Position numbers and translations under genes: made by a program. This document shows positions 46,592-56,880 of a stretch of 64,000 nt of DNA, in pieces. How positions within the stretch are numbered: the stretch's first letter is position 1; every line of letters starts with the position of its first letter. Under the pieces are notes generated by a model that made no database searches, was not told where the DNA came from, and was given only the letters and a program-made list of their open reading frames with translations. The stretch comes from Acanthococcus lagerstroemiae (lineage: Eukaryota; Arthropoda; Insecta; Hemiptera; Eriococcidae), in assembly GCA_031841125.1 (NCBI GenBank), contig CM063110.1, forward strand, positions 56,953,946 to 57,017,945. Direction: 5' to 3'.

Positions 46592-46816
46592 CCTGATGTA
46601 AGGGTCTGATTGGCCGAGTGGATAGCGCGTTGGTTTCGGAATCCGAAGGTCCCGGGTTCGAGCGCACGTAGCAGCTCACCAGATTTCAACCTAGGCCGGT
46701 TTTTCGACCAGAAGGGAAGAGGGCTAAGACAGCCCTAACAACCTCTCCCCGACGTCTTCGAGGTAATGCTCGAAAGGACGGATTCCAGGGCCCGGGTTCA
46801 GAGTAAATTAAAAAGA
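46592..46816 (+). mobile_element. tRNA-derived SINE with 10-bp TSD
   Basis: A box TGGCCGAGTGG (46611-46621) and B box GGTTCGAGC (46655-46663) form an RNA polymerase III promoter spaced as in a tRNA. The anticodon arm does not fold properly, so it is not a working tRNA. The body runs through CTCCCCGACGTCTTCGAGG and GGCCCGGGTTC to a short A-rich tail (AAATTAAAAAG). It is bounded by a perfect 10-bp duplication AGACAGTCAG (46582-46591 and 46817-46826). A SINE of this type would be mobilised by a partner LINE. The 78-codon minus frame over it is a shadow. Confidence 0.9.
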
Positions 46817-47009
46817 AGACAGTCAGATGCGCTGAAAAACAGAAAAATCGACAGAGAGCCGCCGAATATAGCACAGTTTCAATTACGTTGCCGCACAGGT
46901 TAATATTTTTTTTCGCCCCCAAATTTTTTTCGCTTCATTTTTTTATAAGAATGAACAGAATCGAGGGGTCCTGCATAAAAAATAAAAATAAAATTTTCTT
47001 ATAGTAGTA

Positions 47010-47260
47010 AATAATGATCACCCTAAGGAATACACACCAATAGGATTACCATACGGTACTACACATTACTATAGATACAGAACCAACAAAAATAAATTTT
47101 AGGGACCTCCACTGAAGATGGCGCAACACCAAAAGCGCTACGGACAACAGAAAAAAAATATAGAAAAACAACAACAACAACAACTGGCACACCCTAAAAA
47201 CAGAATATTACCAAGTTCACTCACACTCCAACATCGACACCAAGTTGTAAGAGGTATCAA
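47010..47260 (+). mobile_element. Penelope-like element, copy 3, 5' end only
   Basis: CTGGCACACCCTA, GAATATTACCAAGTTCACTC and ACACCAAG match the start of the main copy (49538-49600). A hammerhead relic precedes them at 47104-47150. Nothing of the polymerase remains. Confidence 0.72.
47104..47150 (+). ncRNA. Hammerhead ribozyme relic (Penelope copy 3)
   Basis: CTGAAGA (47112-47118) and AAAAGCGCTA (47131-47140) align with the CTGATGA and GAAAGCGCTC of the copy at 49476. The essential G of GAAA is now A, and stem I keeps only about 3 pairs. It should not cleave. Stem II (TGG...CC) is slightly better paired here. Confidence 0.6.
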
Positions 47261-49381
47261 AACATAAACTGGCAGAGGAAACTGGACTTCAAGCCATGGC
47301 TTGAACACCTAGTCTTTACAATCAGTGTAGTCGCATTCACAAAGCGAAATACAGCAATACGACGGAAAATGTTCAAAGTAGCCCCACTTCATAGTATAGA
47401 TCTTGGTTCGAGTTCTGATCTACAGAACCAGGTCGAAACAAAACTGTGCCAAGTGTTATTGCGCTTGTAACCTTCAATCTCCGAGCACATCACTCATTTC
47501 ATCGCTTTTAAAAAGTTCAAGGCAATTGTAAGAATAAAGAATGCGAGTATAGTCAGCCCAACGAAGAGGGATGGCTACACTCGGGTTACTTTTTTTTTTT
47601 TAGAGTGGTTAGCTACTCGCCATTAAATGCCATAATTAATTTCTCGTCAAAAACGAGGAAATAAAAGTCGCTTAGCCCGGAGCAGAGCACACAATAATTC
47701 TTCTGAACAAGTAACGGTGCCTACGGAACTATTACTCGAGCTGTGGGAGAGCGAAACGATTACACAGGCGTGCACACTTTTCATCAACAATGAACACAAA
47801 TCTCAGGCCGTTTATTAGCAGACTGGCCGTCCTGACAGCAGAAGCTATAACACCGGAATGCCAACATGCTGGGCAGTGTAACCCTAACGCAACTGTACAA
47901 TCTATACTTCCGCTCCATTTGCGTAATTTCCGTTTCTCAAAATTCCCTCGCACTTTCCCAATTCTATTTAGGGTTTCAAACCGTGTGTACGGCGTTGGAA
48001 TGGTCCCGGTCGCGCGGCTACGATTTCCTAATCCAGACTCCTTCCGAATTTACGAGAGATTTTCCCTCGAACAGGACCTTCTCTCGTGTTTTTTTACTCG
48101 CAAAACTGGTTGTAAATTTTGCTCTTTTTTCTGTGCCTCTCTCGGATGATAGCGTCGATTAGAGAGCTCACAGTAGTGCCGTCACTTCTGAACGCCCTCC
48201 ATCGTTTCGCGATTTATCAAACCGGGGGTTAATAAATTGTACAGAATATTTTATTCCGCAATACCGTACACCCGTATCGCGAATAAATGCGCCTGCCTTT
48301 CCAGCTACTTTTCGGATGAACGGAGAAAGGCAAACGCGCACGGTGTTCGCGAAATTTCAATACGAAACTAATCAAGTAAGTTGCATAACGCTGATTGAAA
48401 ATCTACGTACGAGTACGTACTGAACTTGGTCCCTTTCGTCGGATATCTCCTACGTGCGATATCGAGAGAGGCGTATACAACCAAACGGGATAAATGAATA
48501 TACACAATCATTTTAAGATCAAAGCAAACCAGACGCTTTTGTAACTTCACAGCTCAGATGTCTATTGCTCTTCCGCTCACAAATGCAAAAATTGCGCGCA
48601 ACTCTTTACGGCGAGTCGGTTGGCTGAAAATAGTGGCGAGAGGAGGGGGTACCGGTGCCCCGAAAATGGAAAACTAATATTGAACTCGGAATGTTGTTCC
48701 GGGCGTACTGATCGATGGAAACGAAAAGGAGGCAGAGAACAGCGAAACCGGAGAAAAGAGTCGGCCTCAGCGTCGTTTGAAAAGGAGAAGAAACGTACGA
48801 GTAAAGGTGCCCAGAGCCCCCCCCGCCTCCCACCCATCAAAACGTGAAGTATATTGTACGAAAATATGCGAATGCTCCGAGGGTATACGAGCGAGTATCT
48901 TGACCGTGATGTATTCCAGAAATACGGACAATAAAACGAAGAAACAGTTGGCGTTCTTCATGATTCTCCCATTTCGAGAGGCCACTCTGCTGCGTTGATA
49001 AAGCGAAATTTATTTCGCCCAGTCCGGAATCCGCTGTAAAGGTGCTCCAAAAGCAGCCAGCTTAATAATGGTAACTGGAGTACTAATTTAAAAAAGTTTT
49101 TGGTTCGGCGTTCTCGTACGTATACGGCATCGAGCGAAAGGGTTAAATGAGGCTTCAAGTAATATTCAAGTTCCAAAATATATTCTCACGGGATGCTACA
49201 AAACAGCCTTCTCTGAAATTCCAGAGCACTAAGTCAGAAATTTTACAAACTTTTATGCCGGTTAATATTGACCGAATTTTACTTACATATTATTCCGACG
49301 CGACCTAATCGGTGTCGCCGAAATAATGTGGCTCGAAGTTTTAGATTTGTAATATGAAGACACTTTGAACTCGTACACATT
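47261..49381. other. No gene recognised; CpG-richer at 47.7-49.3 kb
   Basis: Many CGAA/TTCG words and competing open frames on both strands (47790-48149, 48577-48998). None has a recognisable domain. It is probably old single-copy sequence. Confidence 0.45.
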
Positions 49382-49445
49382 TTAGTGTCCATTTCGGAGT
49401 GTGAGTGAACTTGGTAATATTCCATTTGTAGGGTGTGTCAATTCA
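49382..49445 (-). repeat. Inverted arm at Penelope 5' end
   Basis: 64 bp that are the reverse complement of 49536-49599 with about 3 mismatches (TTAGTGTCCATTTCGG..., ...GGGTGTGTCAATTCA). The arm carries the start of the Penelope frame in reverse. Inverted partial copies at the 5' end are known for Penelope-like insertions. Confidence 0.85.
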
Positions 49446-49475
49446 CAGGACCACAAGACCCAAGTCTCATATAGG

Positions 49476-49521
49476 GTACTCCACTGATGATGACATAACA
49501 GCCGAAAGCGCTCTGGAGTAC
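49476..49521 (+). ncRNA. Type I hammerhead ribozyme
   Basis: Self-cleaving RNA motif. Stem I is GTACTCCA (49476-49483) with TGGAGTAC (49514-49521), 8 of 8 pairs. The core is CTGATGA (49484-49490) and GAAA (49504-49507). Cleavage is expected after the C of the CTC at 49511-49513. Stem III is minimal: the A-U closing pair plus palindromic GCGC (49508-49511), as reported for Penelope hammerheads that may work as dimers. Stem II (49491-49503) is weak in this copy. It lies 13 bp before the Penelope start codon, between the inverted arms. Confidence 0.8.
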
Positions 49522-49534
49522 AGAAGAAGAAATT

Positions 49535-50425
49535 ATGAATTGGCACACCCTACAAATGGAATATTACCAAGTTCACTCACACCCCGAAATGGACACTAAG
49601 CTCATACCCCGCCAGGTGAAGGAGATTTATAGACACCTAAAGATGAAGATGAAACTCGCAAAGACGATGACCAAAATCTGGTTCAATAATGAATGCTTGA
49701 GGAACAACATAGTACCGAATTACACGTCCATAAACATGAAGACAGGCAGCCAAGCGGCCCACAACACGAAGAAACAAACACAGGTAATTAAAATCAAAAA
49801 CGAAATACACGAACTACACAAAAACAGGGACAGATTAAACATAGAACTATACAACCAACACTTCACACTCACCCAGACACTAGAACACCAACAAATAGAA
49901 CAGCACATATACCAAGAAGGGAAAGAATACATAGACAAAGAGAAAAATCTTTACGCTGACACAGTACCAAAGAAACTCCACACACTAAAACAAAAAAGAG
50001 AAAACACCCAACAGGACCGAAACCGACAGCACAAATATATGCATCAAAGACAGTAAACATGAAGACTGTTAACTTCATACAAGAAGAAAACTATCTACTG
50101 GACAAAGGGAACAAATAGAACACAACCGAACATAAAAGCGACAAAACACTAGAAGAACTAACAGTAGACTGCGAACAAATCATCCAGACTACAGAACCAG
50201 ACCTTAGAAACGAACTAAGAACACGAATTGGAAACATACTGTTGACCATAAAAAAGTCAAGAAAAAACAAACACAAGACAAAAATGCAAAAGACAGCCCT
50301 CCAACTCAAAAATAAGAGAAAAGAAAACAACCTAATACTCACCAAAGCAGACAAAGGCAACATCACAGTAGTGCTAAACAAAGACAAGTACACAATGAAA
50401 ATTGAAACTTACATCAAGAACAATA
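49535..50425 (+). pseudogene. Penelope-like polyprotein, N-terminal part (main copy)
   Basis: The frame opens with MNWHTLQMEYYQVH and runs 173 codons of Lys/Gln-rich coiled-coil-like sequence to a stop at 50054-50056. After a frame change it continues as NFIQEENYLLDKG, EQIIQTTEPDLRNELR, then LILTKADKGNITVVLNKDKY (about 50332-50392). The ADKG..VV motif is a signature of Penelope-like reverse transcriptases. The start is the first ATG after the hammerhead and agrees with homology in copy 3. At 50425 it is interrupted by an inverted-repeat element. Confidence 0.8.
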
Positions 50426-50877
50426 ACACTATACTGAACAACTATTTTGCACAACGCATTTCGACAGGTGATTTTGAGGTACTTTTTAACGCTGAACACG
50501 ATACTGCGACCCATTTTTCTCTATCACGTCACAATTTGGAGTTCTGAACGACTGAAATTCGTTTCCATTTTGTTTTTGCAATGGAATAAGCGGTACTACT
50601 GACTGATATTATCAGTGTTATCAGACCACTATAACAGAAAACAAACAGACGGAATACACACCACAACACACAACAACACGAATCAGTATGACCATATTCA
50701 GTTCCTAAACCTCTTTTTGAACACGTTTAGTTGAATTTTTTTAAATTTTTGATCAGAAGAACTAGACGTGATAGAGAAAAACGGCTGACGGCACTGTATT
50801 CAGCGTTGAAAAGTACTTCAGAATCATCTCCCTAAATGCATTGTGCAAACAAAAAATTTCATTTTGTTCAGTAGTGT
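50426..50877. mobile_element. Long-TIR element inside Penelope
   Basis: A 452-bp element with inverted arms of about 104-112 bp (50426-50529 and 50766-50877). The arms share ACACTA..CTGAAC, TTTGCACAA.GCATTT, TTTTAACGCTGAA.AC and TTTTTCTCTATCACGT. Removing it joins Penelope IKNNNT to YKPLNSDPTNK, which are adjacent in such proteins. No clear target duplication was found (CAATA left, AATTA right). Long arms without a transposase suggest a MULE-like or foldback MITE. Confidence 0.72.
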
Positions 50878-51473
50878 AATTACAAACCACTAAATTCGGA
50901 CCCGACCAACAAATAACAAGCTAAACTAAAGATCACAATGAAAGACAATAACATCAACGACAAAAAGCTGGGAGAAATTAAACACCAGGGCACCACAATT
51001 AAAAGTACTCATAAAACTACACAAACAAGACATACCAATAAGACCACTAATCAACGGCACACAATCACCAAACTACAAACTAGCAAAAACACTAGCCAAA
51101 TTCATGAAAGAACACTAAAGTTTCAGAACAAATTACAGTATAAAAAACACAATACAACTAAAAGACAAACTGAACAAAATAACACTAAACAACAACGACA
51201 AACTATAGTATCACTGGACATAAACATGTTTGGGAACATACCAAAACAAGAACTAACACCAATACTGACAAACAACAACTAACTACAAGAACAACACAGA
51301 AGGAACTGCATACACAAATATCACAAAAGACATCATTTACTAAAATTACTGCCAGTTTAACAACAAATATTACGAACAAACAGAAGGCCTAGCAATGGGG
51401 TCATCACTGTCACCCACTCTAGCCAAAATATACATGAACTACTTTGAAAATTACCTACTAAACAACAGCAAAC
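50878..51473 (+). pseudogene. Penelope-like reverse transcriptase, middle part
   Basis: YKPLNSDPTNK (about 50891), then IVSLDINMFGNIPKQEL (about 51207-51258), the FDV.SLFTN.P-type motif with the first catalytic Asp. After a frameshift come FNNKYYEQTEGLAMGSSLSP (about 51350-51412) and TLAKIYMNYFENYLLNN, matching the Q..G.AMG.P.SP..A...M...E blocks of this polymerase family. It ends at 51473, where a hAT-like element is inserted. Confidence 0.8.
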
Positions 51474-51949
51474 CAAAGACGTTTACACTACAACACTAGA
51501 TACCTAACTTCAGCCTGTTAGTAGTATAAACCCTTCTCACCCCCCCCCCCGTTTTAGTATCCCATCTGCTAGCGTCACCGGTATAGAAAATCGGCTCCAA
51601 TTCATTTTAAATAGGAAACTGGGCATTTTAAAGTCGCGCGTATTACATTTTGCTTGTGGGTAAAACGATCTGAAAATTTGACAGACCATGCATTCATATC
51701 TTGGAAGCAGGAAAATGTAAAAACAACATTATGCTACACTTCAATTTCTTGTTGTTGTTGTTGTTTTTTTTTTAATTTGAACGACGGCACCTCCACACGA
51801 AATTCACCATGTATTTTAAATGGGAAAAATGACTATACCGGTGACTGGCGAACGTTTATGCAACATTCGAACAAAGTCTTGGGTACGCTTTATTTTACTA
51901 CGGCAGGATAGAAAGTTAGGTATCTAGTGTAGTAGTATAAACGTCTTTG
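51474..51949. mobile_element. hAT-like MITE inside Penelope, 8-bp TSD
   Basis: A 476-bp element with ~44-bp inverted ends. The left reads CAAAGACGTTTACACTAC then CACTAGATACCTAACTT; the right is its near-complement ending GTCTTTG at 51949. It is flanked by a perfect 8-bp duplication CAGCAAAC (51466-51473 and 51950-51957). Removing it restores the Penelope frame across the junction, which proves the boundaries. A C-run (51541-51550) and a (GTT)n run (51748-51765) lie inside. The frame at 51654-51911 is not a gene. Confidence 0.9.
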
Positions 51950-52800
51950 CAGCAAACACAAGAAAAACATAAAGCTATGGACAAGATACGTATAAGACAT
52001 ATTAATCATCTGGACAGGAACCGATAGACAACTAGACCAATTCCTCACAGAGACAAATAGCATAAACAACAACATAAAGTTCACAAATGGAAAAAAGCAA
52101 CAAGAACATCAACTACCTTAACTTACAATACAAATAAAAGACAACAGGATACAGTACAACATTTACAGAAAACCCACCCACACTGACGCAATAATACCCA
52201 AGGACTCATTCTACCATAAAAAACACAAAATGGCAGCACTACACTACTACTGCCTCAGAGCGCAGTCAACATACTAAACAACAAGAACCTCAGAACAACA
52301 GAAATCAACAAAATTAAACAAATAGCAATACCAACCACAAACAGTAGACAGAATAATTAACAAACTAACACAACCAAAAAGCACAGACACTGAACTAACA
52401 AACACAAAAACAGACAAATACCCAGGAGCAATAGGTACCATTAACAGGAACACATACATACAAAATACAAAAAATCTTCAACCGATACAAAATAAAACTC
52501 GGAATCAAAAACAAACCATCCCTGATCAAACGAATAAGCAATGATAAAACAGAAACAAAGGACAGAATCAACAGTAGCGGAGTATACAGACTGGACTGTG
52601 ACATGACCTATACATAGGAGAAACAGGCAGAAAATTCACAACCAAAATCAAAGAACATGAAAAATCACAGAAGTTAAATGACAACAAATCACTGTTTGGA
52701 AAACACTGCAATGACCGACATAGTAATGACAAATGGACAGAAAAGTACAAAATCCTACACATAGAAAACAAAAGACAAGAAAAAGAAAATTAAAAGAACA
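51950..52800 (+). pseudogene. Penelope-like RT end and GIY-YIG endonuclease
   Basis: KLWTRYV-stop-DILIIWTGTD (about 51975-52025): the catalytic YVDD box reads Tyr-Val-stop-Asp, so the polymerase is dead. DQFLTETNSINNNIKFT, a YRKPTHTD-like block (about 52169) and KHKMAALHYYCLR follow. The nuclease domain begins SGVYRLDCDMTY (about 52576) and, after a 2-bp insertion, continues IGETGRKFTTKIKEHEKS and FGKHCNDRHS (about 52697-52725). These are the GIY, YIG and downstream motifs. The GIY-YIG enzyme normally nicks target DNA. Frame changes are frequent. Confidence 0.83.
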
Positions 52801-52998
52801 ACTAGAAATAATAAAGGCAAAAGTAAAACAAAAAAACAACCTAATAAACACAACAACTAACTTCCAAAGCGAGAACTTATTCCAGCTAATAACATAACAC
52901 ACACAGATTGAGCAAACTGCACAATCACAGACAACCAATAGGAGCACGCAACTAATAACACTAACTGATTGGACAGACTGCATTTAAAATAAATAAAA
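52801..52998 (+). other. Penelope 3' UTR
   Basis: Non-coding tail shared with copy 2 (44250-44400): AACTAACTTCCAAAGCGAGA and ACAACCAATAGGA. It ends near an A-rich stretch (AAAATAAATAAAAAAAC). No second hammerhead or direct terminal repeat was found here. Confidence 0.6.
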
Positions 52999-52999
52999 A

Positions 53000-54476
53000 A
53001 ACATTCTTTCAAGTGTTTCAAACACAAGAAATTCAATTTCAATGTTATTTTGATTATAAACTCAATAATAAGAATGTCACGAGGCACTGCCACCAAGTAA
53101 TTTTAGCTTCAGTTGTATCAAATCAAAAGTTTGCTGTACCAAAGTGGACCAAGAAGAATCTAGAATCAAGAATCTTGGCTCTTCCCCCTCAAATAGTCGC
53201 CAATTAAGAAACCAATGGTAGTGTGGTATAGTACTTCTCTTCTTTAAGGCGCACTGCCTATTTCCACTGATACAAAGCAAGAGACATCACTTAGTGATGG
53301 GCATTTGAAAAGTAAAACGGTAAAAAATACTGAATGTAAAACGTGCAAAATTGAAATTTTTAAGAACCACCTTCACCACATTTTCCCATATGGACCAGTT
53401 AAGACTCTGAAATTTCAAATGAAGATATATGTAATGTTTATTATAATGTTTGTAACCATTAGCAACATCTATCCTGTTATTTTGACAATATCATTATTGA
53501 TTTAGCTGAAATAACCTAAAATTTTTCTAAGTACAAGTTTGTAATTAGGTATAATTCATTTCTTAAATGTTGCCAAAATAGGTCGCGGTATTTATAACAT
53601 ACATTTTACAACTTTTCAACTTTTGATTTAACTTTCTTACTTACTTTTAATGAAGAGTACCCATCACTTATAGTAGGATGATAGGGCAGTCAACAATATC
53701 ACCAAAACACACATCAAAAACATTCAAACTTTTTAATCAAACACAAATTATGAACTATTTGCTCATTGCAAGAGTGTTTTTGTACCACAAAAAATCAAAA
53801 AGCTAAAAATATGAAAGCCAACAGCTTTCTGTTTGGTAGATAACTTATGTAATTTGCATTTTTATAGTTGGAAAACTATATGATATTGTTACTGAAAATC
53901 AAGTAGGATAATATGCTAAGTAACTGAGGAATTAACGGCGCTTGATGGGAATTCTAATTCATCTGAATAATATCTTTTTCAATCAATCTGATTCTGATAA
54001 AATGATTGATTGATTTATTTGTTCATTTGATTCTCTCACCTGTTTTGCTTTGTTTAATACTCCTACATCACACTTGATTTGTTCTCATTCATTCAGCAGT
54101 GTCTAGAATTTATTCGCTGATTCCCATGAAAATAAATTATATTTCCAGCTCAAAGCTACACTCTCCCAGCTACAGGTAGTGTTCCAAATCATTCAATGAA
54201 TCAATTCATTTCTGAATAGTGTAATCTGATTCATTCATTCAAAAACTTAATTAATCAACTGAATTAAATCAAGAACAAACGACCCATCTCTACTCATAAT
54301 TATTCTTACGCAAACATTTACCTCTTGTAACTGCTATCTGCTGCACAACCGGAGATTAATTATCGTTCCTCCACGCATGTCAAAGGTTACCCGACGAATA
54401 GTAGCGAGTAATCACTGCCTTAGTACCTATCCCTATTTTTCTTTGTTCAGAAGGGAAAGTCGGATTTGCAAAAAGA
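53000..54476. other. A+T-rich region with possible degenerate MITEs
   Basis: AGTGATGGGCA (53295) and its complement-like TACCCATCACT (about 53655-53667) could be the ends of a decayed hAT-like element of about 370 bp. At 53940-54290 ATTCATTCA/TGAATGA words are dense between TTGATGGG and CCCATC. Neither has a target duplication I could confirm. No genes are recognised. Confidence 0.35.
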
Positions 54477-54582
54477 ACCCTAGAATCACAAGGGAGTGTC
54501 AAAAATGACACCAAATTGTGGTTAATATGTAACTGCTCACTTTTGAGGTGTCGTTTTTGACACTTCCTTGTGATTCTAGGGT
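54477..54582. mobile_element. Foldback MITE, 36-bp arms
   Basis: ACCCTAGAATCACAAGG reads inward from 54477 and its complement ends at 54582. The arms (54477-54512 and 54547-54582) continue into GTGTCAAAAATGACACC with about 3 mismatches. The loop is 34 nt. Inside each arm, TGTCAAAAATGACA is itself palindromic. No target duplication is clear. Confidence 0.78.
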
Positions 54583-55970
54583 ACCATATGTAAGTATGCA
54601 CAAGGTCTGATTTTAGCATTCTGTAACAAAATCAAACACCAGAATGACAAGTTGATAACAAGACTCCCAACATTTCTGTAATGTTAAAACGGTCACAAAT
54701 TCCCGTATGAAAAGTATTCAGACCCACTGAAGTCAGATTTTGGATTGACAGGAGTTCAGAAAGCTTTAATATTCTAGAGTGCTGTGCTCGTAGTCGAATA
54801 TTATAGGTAAATATCAGTACAGAATGGCTCAAATCAGCATCAGGTACCTAGCATTTATATCCCAGTATACGGCACAAAAGTATCAGCGTACCAGCGAGGG
54901 AAAACCCTAATATGGAAGAGATATGGGTTTTGAAATCATATTTTGGAGAGACCCTAATTTCAGTTTACTGAACAGGCATTGATCATGCTCTGATTATAAT
55001 GGTCCGATGTTAAGTCAAACATTGCACGCAAGCATATTTTGGTGAGATATCGAACATACCATTTCCATGCTCTGTTACTCACGAAGCTGAATTATATATT
55101 TACCGTGTATCTCTGGTCGAGCATTGCCAGTGTTTCGGGGAATATAATCAATCATTTACACACCTGAGCAACTGGATTTCCAACTCTCAATAATCCATCG
55201 GAAACATTTCAGATCCTCAAACTGGAATGAATTCGGAATCCAAGACGGGCCGATAATGTGAACGATAACGAACTAGCACAAAAGCATTGGAATTTGAATA
55301 GGTTCGCGACGCCAAGTACGAATACATTGTTAAAAGTAAAATGTAAGTTGTAAGACATTATTTCTAAAAATTCAGAAATGGATTCACGATTCACAATACA
55401 CAGTAATAACTGAACACACACGGAATGATGGAATACCGATTACCGCCGAATAACCGAATACGAATACGCCGGAACAGCTTACTGGGCGATCTGCAAAGAA
55501 CAAAGAAGTGCGTGCACTTACTGTCCTGCAAATTATTGCAAACTAGATCAATTGAAGCGCTGCGCGGAAGAAGGTCCTTCGTCTCATAAGAAATACATTG
55601 ATCGAAGGTTCTTTTTCCACGCAGCGTTTCAATTATCAATGCGAAAGTTCGAACGTGACTCATGACCCAGTGTTGTTGGATATGAAATGAGATAATTCTC
55701 GATTCGGACAGCTGATTACTGATTTATCCAGATTAATGTTGCCAATAAATAATTTGGCGAATTTTGGAACATGTTGATGATTTTTTTTTCGCTTTTCGGA
55801 ATAATGTCCGGATGCGAATTCCCAAATTCTTGTTAATACATATTTTTTAGGCTCTAATTTCTGCGCGTTTCCAGATAGGTAAAAATACTGGAACAGAAGT
55901 CTGTAACAACTGAACTGACTGGAACTAAAACAAAGAAAATGATGTTTGTGTATGTATCTGGCCAGGAGTA
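54583..55970. other. No gene recognised
   Basis: Unique-looking sequence with short frames only. The minus-strand frame at 55391-55663 has no recognisable domain. Confidence 0.45.
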
Positions 55971-56093
55971 GTCCAGTAGTATGATAGAAATTTTTTTCGC
56001 GACGTTACGAATAACATCTAACATCCCGTTTAAGTACATGCTATGTTATCCGTATCTGGAATCGCGAAAAAAATTTCAATAATACTACTCCAC
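55971..56093. mobile_element. Foldback element, ~47-nt arms
   Basis: The left arm (55971-56016) and right arm (56044-56093) pair around a 27-nt loop. They share AGTAGTAT.AT.GAAATTTTTTTCGCGA and GGATAACA-like inner ends, with about 9 mismatches. No target duplication was identified. Confidence 0.7.
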
Positions 56094-56305
56094 AGGTGAT
56101 CCGCGGATCACAACGGGAACCGCATAGAAGGGTTATACAGAGTCTCCTGATAACGGCTCCCTTTTTTTATCCCACAAGGAGCGCCAAAGGCGGACTTGGG
56201 TATTTTGCCCTCAAGTGTAATGGAAAATTTGCGCGACTGACTGGATATTTTTTGGAAAAAAAAAAAAAAGTAAAAAATTTTCGCTCGCTTCCCTCGCCAT
56301 TTACA

Positions 56306-56880
56306 CAGGGATGAGAAGCTTAAACTGTTAAACTTAAACTTTCGCTTAAACTTAAAAGTTTTTCCAAAAATCTCATTTGCTTAGCTTCAGCTTTTTGCCC
56401 TTATCATTAGCTTTTCAGCGCTTCGCTATCGGCTTTTTTTTTCAACATTATACTCAATTCCGCATGAAATCGACCATAGTGAATAATTCATCAAGTATGA
56501 ACTTCGTATGTAGTACTTAGTACTTACTGGTCAACGTCAACATCAGTCAGACGTGAAACGTGAAGCGAAGTCGACACTGAAGCACTGAAGCAGGAAGCAC
56601 CAAGGAAACAGGCGAACACAAAGAACAACCCAGAAGCCGGAACCCAGAACCCGCGGCCGCTGACATGATTTTTCAACTTAAAAAATTAAGTGTTGTGATT
56701 TTTTTTGGCTTTTTGATAGAAAATGTGAATGTCTTAATTAAGCTGCTCAGCGTATCCTTTTTGGCTGGCTTTGCGCTTAATGAACAGCGAATGGCTGACT
56801 TTTTCATTCGCTTAAAAGCCGTTCAATAATGAGCTTAAGCTTCGGCTTAAGTGGTTATCGGCTTAAACTTCTCATCCCTG
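56306..56880. mobile_element. hAT-like element with AGCTT arrays
   Basis: A 575-bp element with inverted ends CAGGGATGAGAAGCTTAAAC and GTTTAAGC.. complement ending TCTCATCCCTG. The flanks CCATTTACA and CGATTTACA match at 8 of 9. Subterminal GCTTAAAC, TTAGCTT and GGCTTTTT words repeat at both sides. The interior has a G+C-richer stretch (56540-56660). No transposase is encoded. hAT duplications are normally 8 bp, so one flanking base is probably secondary. Confidence 0.8.

Noticed and set aside
46605..46680. Working tRNA gene
   Set aside because: A and B boxes are present but the anticodon arm and acceptor stem do not fold, and the body, tail and TSD show a SINE.
47395..47440. B-box-like GGTTCGAGTTC
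   Set aside because: No A box at the right distance upstream, so no pol III gene can be supported.
51654..51911. 85-codon plus-strand frame
   Set aside because: Lies wholly inside the hAT-like MITE and crosses a (GTT)n run.
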